From Hyposmocoma kahamanoa (taxonomy: Eukaryota; Arthropoda; Insecta; Lepidoptera; Cosmopterigidae): 64,000 nt of DNA. A program made the position numbers and the translations under genes. This document shows positions 1-12,591 of this stretch, in pieces. Below the pieces are notes generated by a model. That model searched no databases. It saw only the letters and a program-made list of their open reading frames with translations, and was not told the DNA's origin. Numbering within the stretch: position 1 is the first letter of the stretch; each line of letters starts with the position of its first letter. Location of the stretch: assembly GCF_003589595.1 (NCBI RefSeq), contig NW_020653852.1, forward strand, positions 5,560,255 through 5,624,254, in the 5' to 3' direction.

Positions 1-2564
1 GTTTCATATCATTTTTATCACTTTCGTTTATCGTCGTCTTAGAGTGAAAACCTCGCATACGCATTTTCATTCAGTTCGTTTTTACTGATTTTTATTGAAG
101 AAAAACTTAAACTTCTTGCTCAAATATATTATTAAAGTAGTATAGTATCTGAAAGAGGTATAATTTAACTAATTAAAATGCTAAACTACAAACATTATTG
201 CGTTTACTACATTTTACGCCACATCTTTGCCGCAAAAAATTATATAAAAATCACATACGAGGTATTCACACTAATATGCACTTCTGACATATGTCAGAAT
301 GTGATCATATGATCACATTTATTATACCCAGGATACGATAGGATACTTGAAACTGTTGTGTGTAAAGCTTGGTGTTGCAATAGTATAATATGGTAACTTC
401 AAACAAATGTAGCAGCGCGGCTTGTATGTGTGCTCGCCCGCCGCGCGCTTTGTACGGACCATAGATATAGAGAAAAGGGGAGATATGTAATGACGCTATA
501 TAAGATCGGGTACCGATGTCGCCACTTTTTAGCTTGTATGCAATTCAAACTTTACGCTCTATTATCTATTATTTGGTTTGGTTATGGTAGATAACTTAAG
601 TAGAAAACTTAAGATTTTGATTGGGTAGGACTTAAGACGTGAAAACGACGTAAAACAATTTTAAAATTTAACAAAATTAAACTTACATTCACTGCAATAA
701 GAGTTATATTACAATATTTCAGTATTTTTTCATCCTGGTTCAGCCATTCACCAACAGATGGCGTTTTAATAAAAATACTACTAGTATATGATAGCTAACT
801 ATTACACGTTAGATGGCGCTGAAACTCATTTTTCGTTACACTAAGAACTCACGGAACGGTTTTCACCCGCGTCTGCCGCGGGACCGCGGCATCTGTAGAA
901 TGTAACAGTTAAGTATGTAAAATTAGTAGCACATTTCACGGCGCGTTTTACGCCTGTAGTGGTGACGGTTGCTCGCGGTTGCCGCGGAGGAGTACTAGTA
1001 GAACCGCGCAGGACGCGATGACCTGAACTTGGTGGCCGTCGTCGCCCGCACACTTTGGCGGTCGGTTCAGGCACAATGTGGTGCAGGCGCATGCAGGGTA
1101 AGTTCTCTATTAATGGCGCGACTTGCAATTAACTTCCACTAACTTCGCGGTCCGTTCCGCAATCGCAACGGTTTCGCGCGCGCAACCGCGGCAGCTACGT
1201 GCCCGCACAAACTTGCAGAGTCGTAAGTGTTGAAATAAAACCGCTGTCTAGCAGCACCTGCGGGCGCGGATGGAAACCGCTCCGTGAGTTGTTAACCTTA
1301 TTAACCTTAAACATCAGTCTTCGTAAATGAACATCACTATATTTGAGTCTAGAAATTTCTATAGAGACAAAAAGAAAACATTGAATAATAATAGAAATAG
1401 TAACTAAAAATGCAAATAACCGGTGGAATGTTATCTCACTGGTTTTAAAATTTTTATTTTCACTCCAATTTTTACAAGATGTATCGCTACAACTTGGCAT
1501 TTTCACGTTTTACAAGAGATCTTGTATGTACAACGATCACCATATCACTGTGGCGATGTTTGTAGGCGTGTCACCTCGATATGGTCATTTTGACCATAAC
1601 GAGGCGACGCGAACCACGCCCCCATACCATATCTCCCCTTTTTCTCTATATGTATGGTACGGACGCACACAATTCACTCGGAGCGCCATAAAGCGCGAGG
1701 TCTCTGTGGGCGAATAGCAGTATAATATCACGCTTCATGTCGCTCTCGCGCAAGTCGCGTCTTGCCGTGTATTGATATAATAAAGCCATCATACAGTGAT
1801 CATACGTCAACACAAGTTTCATCACATCAAAGGCACAAAAATAACGAAGTCAATTTTATGTATATATTTTATATATATATATATTTTATTTTTTATGTAC
1901 GTGAAATTTTTAACAGACTTCAAAAAAAGTGGACGTTCTCAATTCCCCTGTATGTTTTTTTAATTCCGGCAATTGTGAACCGATTTTGATGATTCTTTTT
2001 ATTGGAGAAAAGGTACCTCGTTGTGGGACCCCCATTTACATTTGAAGAAAATGTTCCACTTCTAAGGGTGGCAAACTAGGGCATGAATCCGGTTTCGCGC
2101 ACTTTCCGATAACCGATTTCAATAAAACTTGGCAAATAGATGTAATTCCACGAACTTTTGAAGTCGATTTTTTAGTACTCTGTACTGAGATAATTATATG
2201 GACACTTGAAAGGCAAAATGGGATAAGCGACACTTTTGGTCATATTGAGTTATATATACCGTTGGAATCAGCTAATTTTCTGATTTCACAGTGACGTTGA
2301 AGTGTGACGTGAAGTTGAACAGTGTCGCTTATCCCATTTTGCCTTTCAAGTGTCAATATAAGTCTCCTATTTAAGCATAAAAGTTATCGAGTCGTCGTTC
2401 ATATAATCTCTTCTTATCTCTTAAAAAGTGGTCATTTTGTAGATGTGGTTTTATTGCGAATTTACTCATAGAAGATATAACACAATTACTAAGAATTTGA
2501 GATCCCAACGTATAGCTCTATGTTTTTAAATACATCGTGTACTTACGTTTTAAACTGTTCACAG
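1..2564. other. Upstream of first recognised torso exon; repeats, no coding evidence
   Basis: Bases about 75-235 resemble 55035-55140. A G+C-rich patch at 840-1290 sits in AT-rich DNA. A copy of a dispersed lepidopteran-type repeat spans about 1905-2165 (see 54835-55240). The short open frames here show no protein family signature and no credible ectodomain exon, so the region is probably torso intron. Confidence 0.5.
2201..2354. repeat. Mini inverted-repeat element with 33-bp perfect arms
   Basis: Arms 2201-2233 and 2322-2354 are exact reverse complements, each 33 bp, around an 88-bp core. The left arm begins GACACTTGAAAGG and the right ends CCTTTCAAGTGTC. No coding capacity. Arm identity suggests a recent insertion about 210 bp upstream of a torso exon. 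Confidence 0.8.
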
Positions 2565-2679
2565 AACGCAACAGGCATTACTTTCTACAATGTGAAGGGG
2601 AAGAAAGCATATAACGTCACCGTGGACGCCATTGCTAACGGATTTCGCAATCGGAATATGCAAAGAAATTACTTTCCCG
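2565..2679 (+). CDS. tor: torso exon a: membrane-proximal ectodomain
   Basis: An acceptor (ttcacag) precedes an open frame starting [12 protein letters not shown], and a gtatgt donor follows CCCG. The segment carries the sequon NVT and ends one base into a codon. That base joins the next exon to make Val, the first residue of the membrane helix. The exon upstream of it was not found in the window. Confidence 0.7.
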
Positions 2680-5600
2680 GTATGTATCATTACACTAAGT
2701 CACTCTGTTAAGCATGGACAAAGTTACCAGCAAATGATTTAAAAAAGAAAAAATTCGAGATTATTATTCGGCATTTATACAGATGTATCGAAGTAGGCCG
2801 TACATAATTCAACTGTTGATTCTATAGCAAAAAAAATGCGAATTAAATTTTGTAAATGGTTATTATTACATACTTTAAAAAGCCCAATGACTATCAAAAA
2901 TTTGATGATATTGTACGTAAAATATGTTGTTCCAATATTTTGTGGGACGTAGGTGATTAAGTGTGTTGTTGACATTGATTTAGAAGTAAAATTTTAGACG
3001 TAAGCACTTAGAACTTAGATTGTAAAAGGTACCGACTACGTAGTTAGTAACGTACGAGGATGTTGTTTGAACCACAGAGAAGTTGGCAAAGAATTCAATA
3101 GTGATCGTGATGGCGGGTACGTGCGTGTTGATCGTGGTCGCTGTCATCCTCGCCGGCGCTACCGTCAGGTGGCGCAGGCGCAAGGCCCACGCCTTGAGGA
3201 ATATTTACTTTCAGGTACTAGATCGAAAATTTCTATGTACTACAATCGGGTAAACAAATAATTATGTCAATATTTTCTTACCTTAATGATAATTTTTGTC
3301 GCGTGGCTATTTAAGAAAGAGATGCCAAACGGTATTTCTGCATCAGAGGAGAAATGTTAAGTTAAGGTAGTCACCATACTTATCGACGTGGAATCGCATT
3401 TAGTCATAAGAGCGAAAAAGTCGTTGGCGGTTCGCATCGGCACGATATTACGTCGGCAACGAATCTGCTTCATATGAATTTCCGATTGCGACTCCAAAGA
3501 TGCGAAGGTCACATTTCATACACCCATTGCCCGAATAGCCGCGACGACGCCCTAACGTCCGCATCGACGCCCGAACGGCCGCATCGACGCCCGAACAGCC
3601 GCATCGACGCTCGAACGGCCGCATCGTCGCCCGATCGGCCGTATCGACACTCTAACGGCCGTATCGAAACACGAACGGCCGTATCGACGCCCAAATGGCC
3701 TCATCGACACCCGAACGGCCGCATCAACGCTCGAACGACCGCTTCGACGCCCGAGCGACCGTATCGATCATGTTCGAACGGCCGCATCGACGGCGAATCG
3801 TTTCAATGCGACAAGTATGCTACCTAAATATGGTCGCTTTACGCCGATTCCGCGTGGATAACTGAGGTAGCTTCCTAACCTAGAGTATTGCACACGTAAC
3901 TGCTCTGAAAGTTGAGGGATATAAACGTACAAATTGTAAGTCCCTGTCCATTTCCGATAAATGCCATGCAAGTTGTAGAAAACAAAGATATTTCTAAGAG
4001 CATTTCGTGATTGGGAAGACAGTATCTGTCCAATATTACATTTAAGTACATACAGATTTTCGTACTAGATCTAACGTACCAGACCATCAAACCATCAACA
4101 AGAACAACACACTTACCTAATTTATCATAAATTCATCATTCAAGAAAATAAACTGTTTCGTAATCGAAACTAATTCTGTATCAGAATACGTTCTGTTTTA
4201 AAGAAATACTCAAAAATATTAATAATGTGAGTTTGAAAATATAATGAGTAAAATCATTATATTTTCATTTGAATTCCAATTTATATATAAAAGAAATAAC
4301 ATTCGTTTATACGTGAAAAATAGATTCAATTAGTTTATATGTGTACAAACATAAAATCAAATTAAAGATAAATTCACTTTGATAAAAAACATTTTGAAAA
4401 GAAACAACTGCAAAATGAAGCAACTATTCGGTAGTAATAGTTACCTTATTTTACCCGTGAATTCAACGCAAATTTTACGACGCAAAACTAAAAAGCATCC
4501 TTCGACGATAACAATCAACAACGACATTATTAAACACAACATAATCATCAATTCTAAAGGCGGCTTCCCACGGCCCGTGGCTCGTTTCGAGGCTAGCGCC
4601 GCGCGTTTTTTCAAAACGCGCCGTGGAAATAGGGCCTAACGAGCGCGCCCGTACTCACCCCAGTGCGTCTGTGCTCGGTAACAACAAATGCTCTCGATTA
4701 CAAGGGGTCTACTCTCGTTCTCTGAAACAATTACTGTCAAATAAGTAAAACTCGACCAAACGAAAAAACAATATCACATAATATAAAGCTACATTCGCAT
4801 CATGCGTCTTTTAATTTGATAGAGTATTAATTATTTGACAGTAACTTAATTGTTTCGGACAGATGTCGGACGGAGAACGAGAGTACAGAGTCAAATCCGA
4901 ATATGTGCCGTCACCCGCGTTGACGCGAGACCGCCCGGACTCGCCCGTTTCGCGAGCTCGGTCATACAAATCGGCGCGTTTGAAATCACGGGCAGTGGGA
5001 ACGCACCATAACGTTGTGAACTATCAGACCATTACCAGACCAACGTATTCTTGTAAATGCTTGAACTAGAATATGAAGAGAGGACTAAGAGCTCAGAAGC
5101 GTCGACGATATGATGAAAGCATTAGCAAAGGAAATCCAAACTATTATGGAGCATTTCTGAACCCAATAACCCATCCAAGATAGCAGTTTACTGGAATTTC
5201 ATTAATGATTGTATAGTTCTTTATTTTATATAGTTCTATTCGATTACTGATAGTTCGCAACACCAATCGACATTTGCTTTTCTTCTACTTTTTTTTATTT
5301 TTATACTTATATAGCTTCCTCTCCGCTTTCGGGACTGCTGCTGGTTGAAGTGTTTTTTTTTTTAATTTATTTATGTTCGTTTTCTTGGTGTTTTTCATCT
5401 ATTTGTGTGTGTGTTTTTGTGTGTGCACCACCGAGCCACTCGTATTATACAAACTCTCACGATCTACTTCATTATTGATTAGTTAATTGGTGAGCCAGAA
5501 TAAGAATATAACTCAACTTTCAAACATTTGTGACAGTTTGTATATGAAGGTGTGGCGACCTGTAACAATAGAATATAAGATCTAAACTCCACAGGATCCG

Positions 5601-8600
5601 CTGCAAAAGATACCAAAAGGCGGCATTTTGGATTGCGGAGCGGAACCAGGTCTGGAAGACGGGTGGGAGATTCGTACTGAACGATTACTGCTCCACGAAG
5701 TCATCGGGGAGGGGGCCTTTGGTGTCGTCAGGAGAGGCACTTTGGCCCCGGTGGGGAAGGAGGTTGCTGTCAAGATGTTAAAGGGTGAGTTTTGTCAAGT
5801 GATTTGGCAATGTAGAGGAGTAATCAAAACAATCGAGGTGGAGCTCAATGTAGAAACGGAATATAAAAAAACATTTTTCAGTGTTTGTCTTTGGGCGACC
5901 AAACCCTATAACTTTTATACTTTGAGATAACGTGATGGCCTGGACTGCTTTACCAAATATTGATCTAAAAGACCTCAAAACAGGGCACTACGGAAGAAGA
6001 TGAAGGCCAAAATTAATTTAAAACAATCACTTTACTTTAAAATTGAGATAGACTTTACATGAAAACTGCGTTGCAGATTTCCCAACACCAGAAGAAATTC
6101 GTTCATTTCGCGCCGAGATGGAGCTGATGAAAAGTGTGGGTGCCCACCCGCATATCGTGAGCCTAGTAGGCTGCTGCAGCGTTCGGCGGAACCCGCTTAT
6201 CGTTGCAGAGTATTGTAGTAGGGGGGATTTACTTAGTTATTTAAGGTAATTCCATTAGGAATACTCTAAATTAATTTGTCATACGGCCAGGAGCAAATTT
6301 TCCCGTAATGTCATTGACACAGGAATAGAGCAGCCAGTTTCCTGAGCTTTATTGAAAGTGTCCATTCTGATTTGCTGGTGATAGCAAATCCTCTTTTGTT
6401 TAAGAGGCCTATTAGTGCCTCAAACTGGGGATTTTAATTACCCTTAACTTGATATGGTATAAAGATGTATTTAACAAATCTTTTATCACATTTTATTGAT
6501 ATAATTTAATTTAAATTTGTCTTCCAGATGCTGTTGGGATGTAATGGTGTCCAAACGCAGCGCAAAATACTACAATAACAATCTAGAAACTTCAGATTAC
6601 AGGAACGACTTGTTCAAAAAGCCACAGAAAGAAAATTCAAAGCTGGTTGTAAACAAACTATATGATTTACAAGATATATGTAATGCAGAACTGACGTCCT
6701 TGGATCTACTATCGTTTTGTAGGCAAATTGCTATGGGCATGGAGTTCTTGGCATCCAATAGAGTCGTCCATAGAGATTTGGCAGCTAGAAATGTGCTAGT
6801 AACAGGTGATAGGATGCTGAAGATAGCTGATTTTGGGCTGTCGAGAGACGTGTATCAGGAGAATCAATACAAACAAAAGGGGAACGGAAAGATGCCTGTC
6901 AAGTGGATGGCGTTAGAGTCTTTAACGCATAAGATTTATACTACTCAAAGTGATGTGTAAGTTAGCTTGTATTTTATTTCTTTTCTTTATTTATGTCGAA
7001 ATCTTTTTAGAGACCCAATTAGGGTGCGTACAGATGTGGCGAATGCGCTGCATGTGCGCAGCGCGCGCGCTACAATTGTACACTTAAGAGTGGTTACACA
7101 CGGCGACATTTAGCAGCGATGCAAACGCGCATCCGTGAAAAGCGCGATTGTATCGCTGCTTAAAATCGCGCGCGTGTGTAAAGGTAGACGTAGACGTAGT
7201 AGACGACGTAGATTAAGCGACTGCATCGCATACTGAGACGTAAATAGGAACTACCTTTGGTTTATTACTGAAGTGTCACACCTGCAAATTTTTCCACCCT
7301 TCGTCATTTTCAGGTTTTTGTCAATGAATATCGTTCACATGCAAGTAGACTTGTCTCCAGACCTTTTGGTCTCCATACCAATGAGGATTTTAAATATACT
7401 GTGTGACAAAAATAACTTATGATTGTCAGGTGGTCCTTCGGCGTAGTAATATGGGAGGTGGTGACAGTGGGTGGGGCCCCGTACCCTGAAGTGTCAGCTG
7501 CCCGCCTGCCGCGATTGCTGCGAGCCGGATACCGCATGCCGAGACCTAACAATTGCAGTAAACAACTGTTAGTAGAAAATGTGAAAATAAATTTTGGTTT
7601 AAGTAGGGAAGCTTACTTCGGGTTAAGAGAGCATGGACGCACAACAAAGGTTGGTTATGATAGATATATCATAACAATAGCTTAATAACGAAACGGCCCT
7701 ATTCACACTTCCATTATCTGTCTGTTATTCCGTGTTAGCAGCACTAAAATTGCTCTCTAAACCCTCAGTGTCGAATTTTCAAACATAATCGCCTGGTACA
7801 CGCAAAAGCTCCTTTCGGGAGTCACCATACTTTTTAACGCGGAATTTGAGCCGATCACAAAAACGTGACCGGCCCAAGCCGATACGGCTTTTACTTTACA
7901 GCATTAAGCCGGTCAGAAAAAGCTTTCTATCCATGTAATATGTTTGAAAAAGATCCATTACCACCAGTTCTGTTGACAGAACTGCTGGTACGTTTTCCCA
8001 TTTTTTTTTTGTTTATAATAGACCGTTTTCTACACAGAACTAAGTACTGAAAATTTTATCTCCCATTAGTGCTGTTGTACAGTTCTATTGTGCGTTTTTT
8101 GTCGGCAGTCCGGGTAGATCAGTTAATGCGATTACGTGTCGATAAAGTATGCATAAATTAAAGTTTTTTGTTTATGATTCTAAGTGACGGGACGAATAAG
8201 CCATGCGCAAGGCGGTAAGCGATATGCCTGTTAATAACAGTTGAAGTGCTATTCAGATCTTAAATAACAAAAATCTGAGGGGCACTGCCACTGTCACCCA
8301 GAGTGCTTACCCCTCAAAACCGAAACGTAGTAATGTTCATGTTCATTAGTGCTTGACGGCAGAAATAGGTAAGGTGGCAGTACTTCCCTGGATGAATTCT
8401 TTCACAAAGAACTCTACTGCTACTAAAGTTTTACGAGTAACTAAAAAAACTTTCAAAACTGCAGATACGACATAATGATGTCGTGCTGGCGCTCGCGCCC
8501 TCGCGACCGGCCTACGTTCTCCGAGCTTCATCGGAAACTCGATGAGTTGTTGAACAGCGCCTGCGCCGACGAATACCTCTCGCTCGAGTTGGACGGAGAC

Positions 8601-9804
8601 GAAACGCCGCCGACGCCGAAGGCTCAGAGATATTTGAAGGTGATGTTAAGGTAATTATAGTCACATCATTTTAATTAACCCTTACAGGGATATTTTTTGC
8701 ACGATAACGTACCTTTAGTTGTAAGCCTTACGAAAATTCACATAATTTTTTTCTTTTACGATTCGACGAACTTATATGGAATATTTAAAGGTCGTAGAAC
8801 AAGTTTCGAGTACTGTAATAGGAATCAATATCTCAGTGTAATAAGAGTCGACCTCGATGTCCCAACGGCTTGTGGGCGCTGACTGAGAAGGTCCCTTTGG
8901 AGGAACTTTTCCAAATTGGTACTGGTCAGGATGAATCCGTTGCTCTGGTAATCATAATACAGTGAATTCCCTAGAGAGAAAAGACAGAGGTGATTAGTGT
9001 GATTGTCTGGCATATTATTATTACATATCTACAAGAGCCTTACCATCATAACACTGTACTCTCATTCTCCGTCCGAAACGGTTACTGTCAAATAAATAAG
9101 ACGCATGATGCGATTGAAGTTTTGTACTTGACATTGCCTATTAATTAAGTCGAGTATTACTTATTTCACAGTATTTGTTTCGGACGGATGTCGGAACAGA
9201 GATCAAGAGTACACCCCCTACTATTCCGATGTGCCGATGTTACCCTTCGTCGTTGTCTCAACAGCGCTATTACGATTAGTGTAGGGTCATGGAAAAATGT
9301 CCATTTTGAAAAAATCATATTTTCCAATATTTTTTCTTTATTTCTCCCACATTTGACGTTACTGAACAACTGAAAAATTGAAGTTACTGAACGGAAACGA
9401 TAGAGCCAACATCAAGTCATGGTGGTATATGGGTGGTATGGTTGTTGGAGTTTTTTTCGCTGTTGTAAAATCATTTTAAATCTTGTTTTTGTCTATGATG
9501 ATTTTATATAAACAAATTTACTTTATAATTCCAAAAGATATTTCTAAACGTAGAACATAATATGAGTCTTCTAAATAATAGTTTTCAAATATTTCGGAAG
9601 AATTTCTACTATTTGAAATTATCCGGAAAATTAATTACGGTAATTACGGTTTATAATTGATTATATTAATTTTGTCCATCCAGCAAAGGAAACCGCGTCT
9701 GGGCGCGCGGCGAGAGCTACGAGCGGCCCCTTAAAGCACCACAAAGCAATCACTACACGTCCCCGCCTGCTGTTGCGCCCTTAGCTAGACCACAGCCTGT
9801 ATGA
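2565..9804 (+). CDS. tor: Torso-like receptor tyrosine kinase, 3' eight exons (gene span)
   Basis: Eight exons (2565-2679, 3102-3214, 5595-5784, 6077-6245, 6528-6956, 7430-7567, 8465-8650, 9684-9804) join in phase to 486 residues and a stop. In order they give an extracellular stub with an NVT glycosylation site, a transmembrane helix (about 39-60) followed by WRRRK, a glycine loop GEGAFG (114-119), VAVK lysine 136, a kinase insert (about 197-250), HRDLAARN (Asp 279), DFG (Asp 297), and [17 protein letters not shown] in the activation and P+1 region. The split kinase and the [18 protein letters not shown] stretch match what I recall of insect Torso, the receptor for prothoracicotropic hormone and Trunk, which signals through Ras/ERK at the plasma membrane. 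The start codon and most of the ectodomain are missing. Another PDGFR/VEGFR-like insect kinase is the main alternative; the kinase call itself is near certain. Confidence 0.8.
3102..3214 (+). CDS. tor: torso exon b: transmembrane segment and juxtamembrane start
   Basis: After an aatag acceptor the frame reads [19 protein letters not shown], a single hydrophobic helix, followed by the basic stop-transfer stretch RWRRRK and then NIYFQ. The donor is gtacta and the exon ends in phase 0, matching the phase-0 start of the kinase exon at 5595. The other two frames have no such helix. Confidence 0.85.
3537..3797. repeat. 20-bp minisatellite in torso intron
   Basis: About 12-13 degenerate copies of a 20-base unit of the type gcatcgacgcccgaacggcc, with CpG at nearly every third to fourth base. 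One unit near 3761-3783 carries a 3-base insertion. Open frames across it are by-products of the repeat. Confidence 0.9.
4709..4886. repeat. Inverted-repeat element, copy 1 (with 9056-9212)
   Basis: Ends are complementary: actctcgttctc at left, gagaacgagagtac at right, followed inward by ttactgtcaaata and its complement. The same layout recurs at 9056-9212. No open frame of note. Confidence 0.65.
5595..5784 (+). CDS. tor: torso exon c: kinase N-lobe, glycine loop and catalytic lysine
   Basis: The acceptor is ccacag and the donor is gtgagt. The exon encodes a juxtamembrane stretch, then WEI...[18 protein letters not shown] and KEVAVKMLK, that is, the ATP-binding loop and the beta-3 lysine. 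It ends one base into the Asp codon completed at 6077. Confidence 0.92.
6077..6245 (+). CDS. tor: torso exon d: alpha-C helix and hinge
   Basis: Encodes [20 protein letters not shown] and a hinge with [14 protein letters not shown]. Glu 153 of the spliced product is the likely alpha-C glutamate. The acceptor is ttgcag and the donor gtaatt; the last two bases AG form Arg with the first base of the next exon. Confidence 0.92.
6528..6956 (+). CDS. tor: torso exon e: kinase insert, catalytic loop and activation loop
   Basis: The longest exon. A hydrophilic insert (about 197-250, with YYNNN and many Lys/Asn) splits the kinase. It is followed by [36 protein letters not shown] and the P+1 region [14 protein letters not shown]. 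The catalytic Asp and the DFG Asp are both present, so an active enzyme is expected. The acceptor is cttccag and the donor gtaagt. Confidence 0.93.
7430..7567 (+). CDS. tor: torso exon f: kinase C-lobe
   Basis: Encodes [20 protein letters not shown], the alpha-F region, then a helix and CSKQL. The donor is the weaker gttagt. The chosen end is supported because it restores Leu-Tyr-Asp-Ile-Met across the junction with the exon at 8465, as expected in this family. Confidence 0.9.
7818..7965. repeat. Fragment of gagtcacca MITE family
   Basis: gggagtcaccatactt and gccggtcagaaaaagctttc match the terminal and inner blocks of the fuller copies at 12592-12766 and 13104-13308. A smaller piece lies at about 3366-3440. 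Confidence 0.5.
8181..8425 (+). repeat. Dispersed gacgggacga repeat, copy U1
   Basis: Begins aagtgacgggacgaataag, passes through cagatcttaaataacaaaaa and aataggtaaggtggcagtac and ends near ttcacaaagaactctactg, all shared with copies at 10250, 26012, 32442, 46950, 48358, 50572 and 53926. Lies about 40 bp upstream of torso exon g. A SINE or other short non-autonomous element is likely. Confidence 0.7.
8465..8650 (+). CDS. tor: torso exon g: end of kinase domain and start of tail
   Basis: Encodes [20 protein letters not shown], with the CW...RDRP motif that closes tyrosine kinase domains, then an acidic and threonine/proline-rich tail. The acceptor is ctgcag and the donor gtaatt. This exon is clearly richer in G+C than the flanking introns. 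Confidence 0.92.
9056..9212. repeat. Inverted-repeat element, copy 2 (with 4709-4886)
   Basis: gtactctcattctccgtc at left is mirrored by agagatcaagagtac at right, with shared inner blocks (ttactgtcaaataa, gtttcggacggatgtcgg). The second copy also lies within torso. Confidence 0.6.
9684..9804 (+). CDS. tor: torso last exon: cytoplasmic tail and stop
   Basis: The acceptor is tccatccag. The frame, in phase with the previous AG, reads a basic and proline-rich tail with two tyrosines and ends at TGA 9802-9804 after QPV. The tail after the kinase domain is about 70 residues. No clear AATAAA signal was recognised close downstream. Confidence 0.85.
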
Positions 9805-10249
9805 CGGCCAGCTGCTGTCTTCTAGTTCCATTGTCCTATCTTCAAGGTGCTGTACCATTTCTTACTGTCTTTGCATTTGTATCCCAAAATGAACAGTAAG
9901 AAATGTGAAATCATGATGATACTTATCCTTACCTAAGAAACGCTGACAAATTCCTACAAACCCTCGTCTAAATATAGAATAGACTGTATGTTGCAAAAAG
10001 CTATTACCAATGGTCAATCTGGAAAAATATGAGGATTTCAAAGCGTTAGAGAGATATCGCTTACAGAGCTGACTAACAGTTCAGAATTTGTAATAATTGC
10101 ACTAAGAATGGAAGTCGTCTAAGCACATTAGATTCGGTCTTTGTGGTATCATCTGTAATTTACGAAGATATAAGAAATATCTATGAACGTTCCTATGATC
10201 TCTATCACGTGATGTAGCTTGTAACGTGTCTAGAAGTTTTTTTTAATAA

Positions 10250-10505
10250 CAAGTAACGGGACAAACAAATCGTGTACCTGGTGGTGGTAAGCGATACGCC
10301 TGTTGCATAACACTTTCAGTGCCATTCAGAGATTTAAATCACAAAAATCTGTGGGGAACGCCGTTGCACCCGTCAATCTGACACATAAGTTCAGCAGTCC
10401 CATATGCGTGTAATTTCACCGGTACCCTTCAAAACGGATTACCGAAATGGGTAAGGTGGTACTCCCCTGGACGAACTTTTTCAATAAGGAACTCCACAGT
10501 ACTGT
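10250..10505 (+). repeat. Dispersed gacgggacga repeat, copy U2
   Basis: aagtaacgggacaaacaaat, ggtggtaagcgatacgcctg, gtaatttcaccggtaccc and aatgggtaaggtggtactc follow the family order. The copy is full length with scattered substitutions and lies in the likely torso 3' flank. Confidence 0.7.
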
Positions 10506-11568
10506 CCCCCGTACAACTTACGAGTGCATTTTGCTATATGTTATTTTGTAAATGTGTTATCGCTTTTCTATTGCCTTATTAACCATGTAGCGAGACTTCT
10601 GAGATGCATACTTGTATTTCGATGCCTTACTTTCTGTGACTCGAATCTTATAAAGAGTAACTATTCTGGAGATGGCAAAACTTTATAATTATTTATTGTA
10701 CATTTCCTATCCAGGGTGTTCATTTGGATGCATTACTTTAAGAATAGGATGTGATATCAGCCTGCGAAATTTGTATGTACAATCCATTTTTTGCATGTCT
10801 GTAACTCGTCCTTTAATATACGAGTTTGAGAAAGTAAAGCTACGATATGGCCTTATCAAGCATGCACTTCTTGACCCCCGGCAATTTTAATATGTTCTAA
10901 TCCCGTAGTCAACGTTGCATATACATGCAGAGTTATTGGTCAAATACTAACTATATTATTAATATCATAAAAAAAACTTTTGTTCCAGGAGTTTTTACAA
11001 AACTTAATTTTTTTGAAACCTATAGCAAAAAGAAACTTAAGTTTTTCTTGTACTATCTGACACTTTTTAGATATGTATCTGATAGTAAGTTTAGCAACGC
11101 CACTCGCGTGCTATGAATATAAAAAATATTTTGGTGGTGACTGCTTTCATTTGATACCTCACAGAGTTCTGAGTAATTATTAAAAGTCATAGAACAAAAG
11201 TTGTTGCTTGTGAGATCAGTAATATAATCCTGCGCGTATTTTACAACCCACTCAGTAGATCCCGTCTCAACAGCAACATTTGATAGAATCCCAAACTAGA
11301 TATATTCTATGTCCATGGTACAACTCGTGCTATGACACAAGTGGCTCCCCCTGCCTGAAAAGGGCAGCTAGTACTCAAATATTGTATGCATGTGGGTTAC
11401 ATAACGCAATTTGTAAGCTCCATGTATTTTCTAGAATATTTGAATAAGTATTTTTGGCTTGAAAGTATTATTTGAGACATTTAGTTAATTTTAAGTCTTA
11501 GTGTCAAATATGTTTCAACATTGGTGTCGATTTGGGTAAATACAAACATAAAATAAGTGCAACGCTGT

Positions 11569-11578
11569 NNNNNNNNNN
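11569..11578. other. Assembly gap (10 N)
   Basis: Ten consecutive N. The true size of the missing sequence is unknown, so distances across it are not reliable. Confidence 1.
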
Positions 11579-12591
11579 AATTATCTTAAGCTAATGAAAG
11601 GTTCGATTAATATAAGATAATTTTGGTCTACTTATAAATGTCTAAGATCTGAATAAAATGGTTCCTAAGTATGATTAAACTCAAATCTAGTTTCTAGTAT
11701 TTCGTTTTTAGTATTTAGTTCGTGCTGTTTTTTTTGTATTATTGCGACGAGAATTAAATATAGATGGATAATAGTATGGGTTATATATGTGTCGTTAATT
11801 GTAAAAATGAATTATGTCCTTGTTATTAAATTTTGAAATAATGAGCTTTTAGCAAATTAGTGTGTAGTAATTTTAATACACTGAGTAAACTAGTAATGCC
11901 ATCTATGGGAAGTTAGTGCAATTATTGGAGTTGCTTCACTTTTATAATGAAAGACATGACTAAATGTGATTCAAATATGTGTTTTAAAATATGGACTTAC
12001 ACCACTTTTATAATGATCGACACATATACAAAGGCAATTTCATACTACCCCTAGTATTCAGTTGTATTGTTTATTAAAGTGAAGTTAATGGTTCGACAAC
12101 TAACCTTTAACTGTATATGAAAAGATTGTTAAAAGCAACAACGATAATATTTTATATTGACATGATTACATACAGGATTACTTCAAATTAACCTGGAAGC
12201 TTTTAACTCGGTGTTCCTATCATTCGAGAAAATAGCTTTTGTTTTTGGACGTTTGAAAGTTTGAGCAATTCGTTTTCCATACAATCCTGTAACAGCTGTT
12301 CATCGATTGGTAAAGAGAACAGAAATGTTCGAATTTCTAAAACGCATAAGTGAAAGGCTGTTTTTTATAATGGTAATTCTCTATCAAGAGTTTCAGGGGA
12401 TGAATGTTATTTATGCAAATGTAAAAATAACCTCGTAGGTCATTAAGTATCAACAACGGCAAAGGGTGAATTTGTGAAAAAAGCCAACTGACATAAAAGT
12501 TCCGCAGAATATATGCTGCCTTACATTTTTTTCCATAATACAGTTGTAGAATATATTTCCCAGGCTCGTATTAACCTTTTGCCACTGATAA

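Noticed and set aside
841..1128. 95-codon reverse frame in a G+C-rich patch
   Set aside because: No family signature or splice sites; probably a decayed repeat.
3474..3827. 117-codon frame with repeated Arg/Pro/His/Thr
   Set aside because: Entirely produced by the 20-bp minisatellite in three-phase rotation; no splice context.
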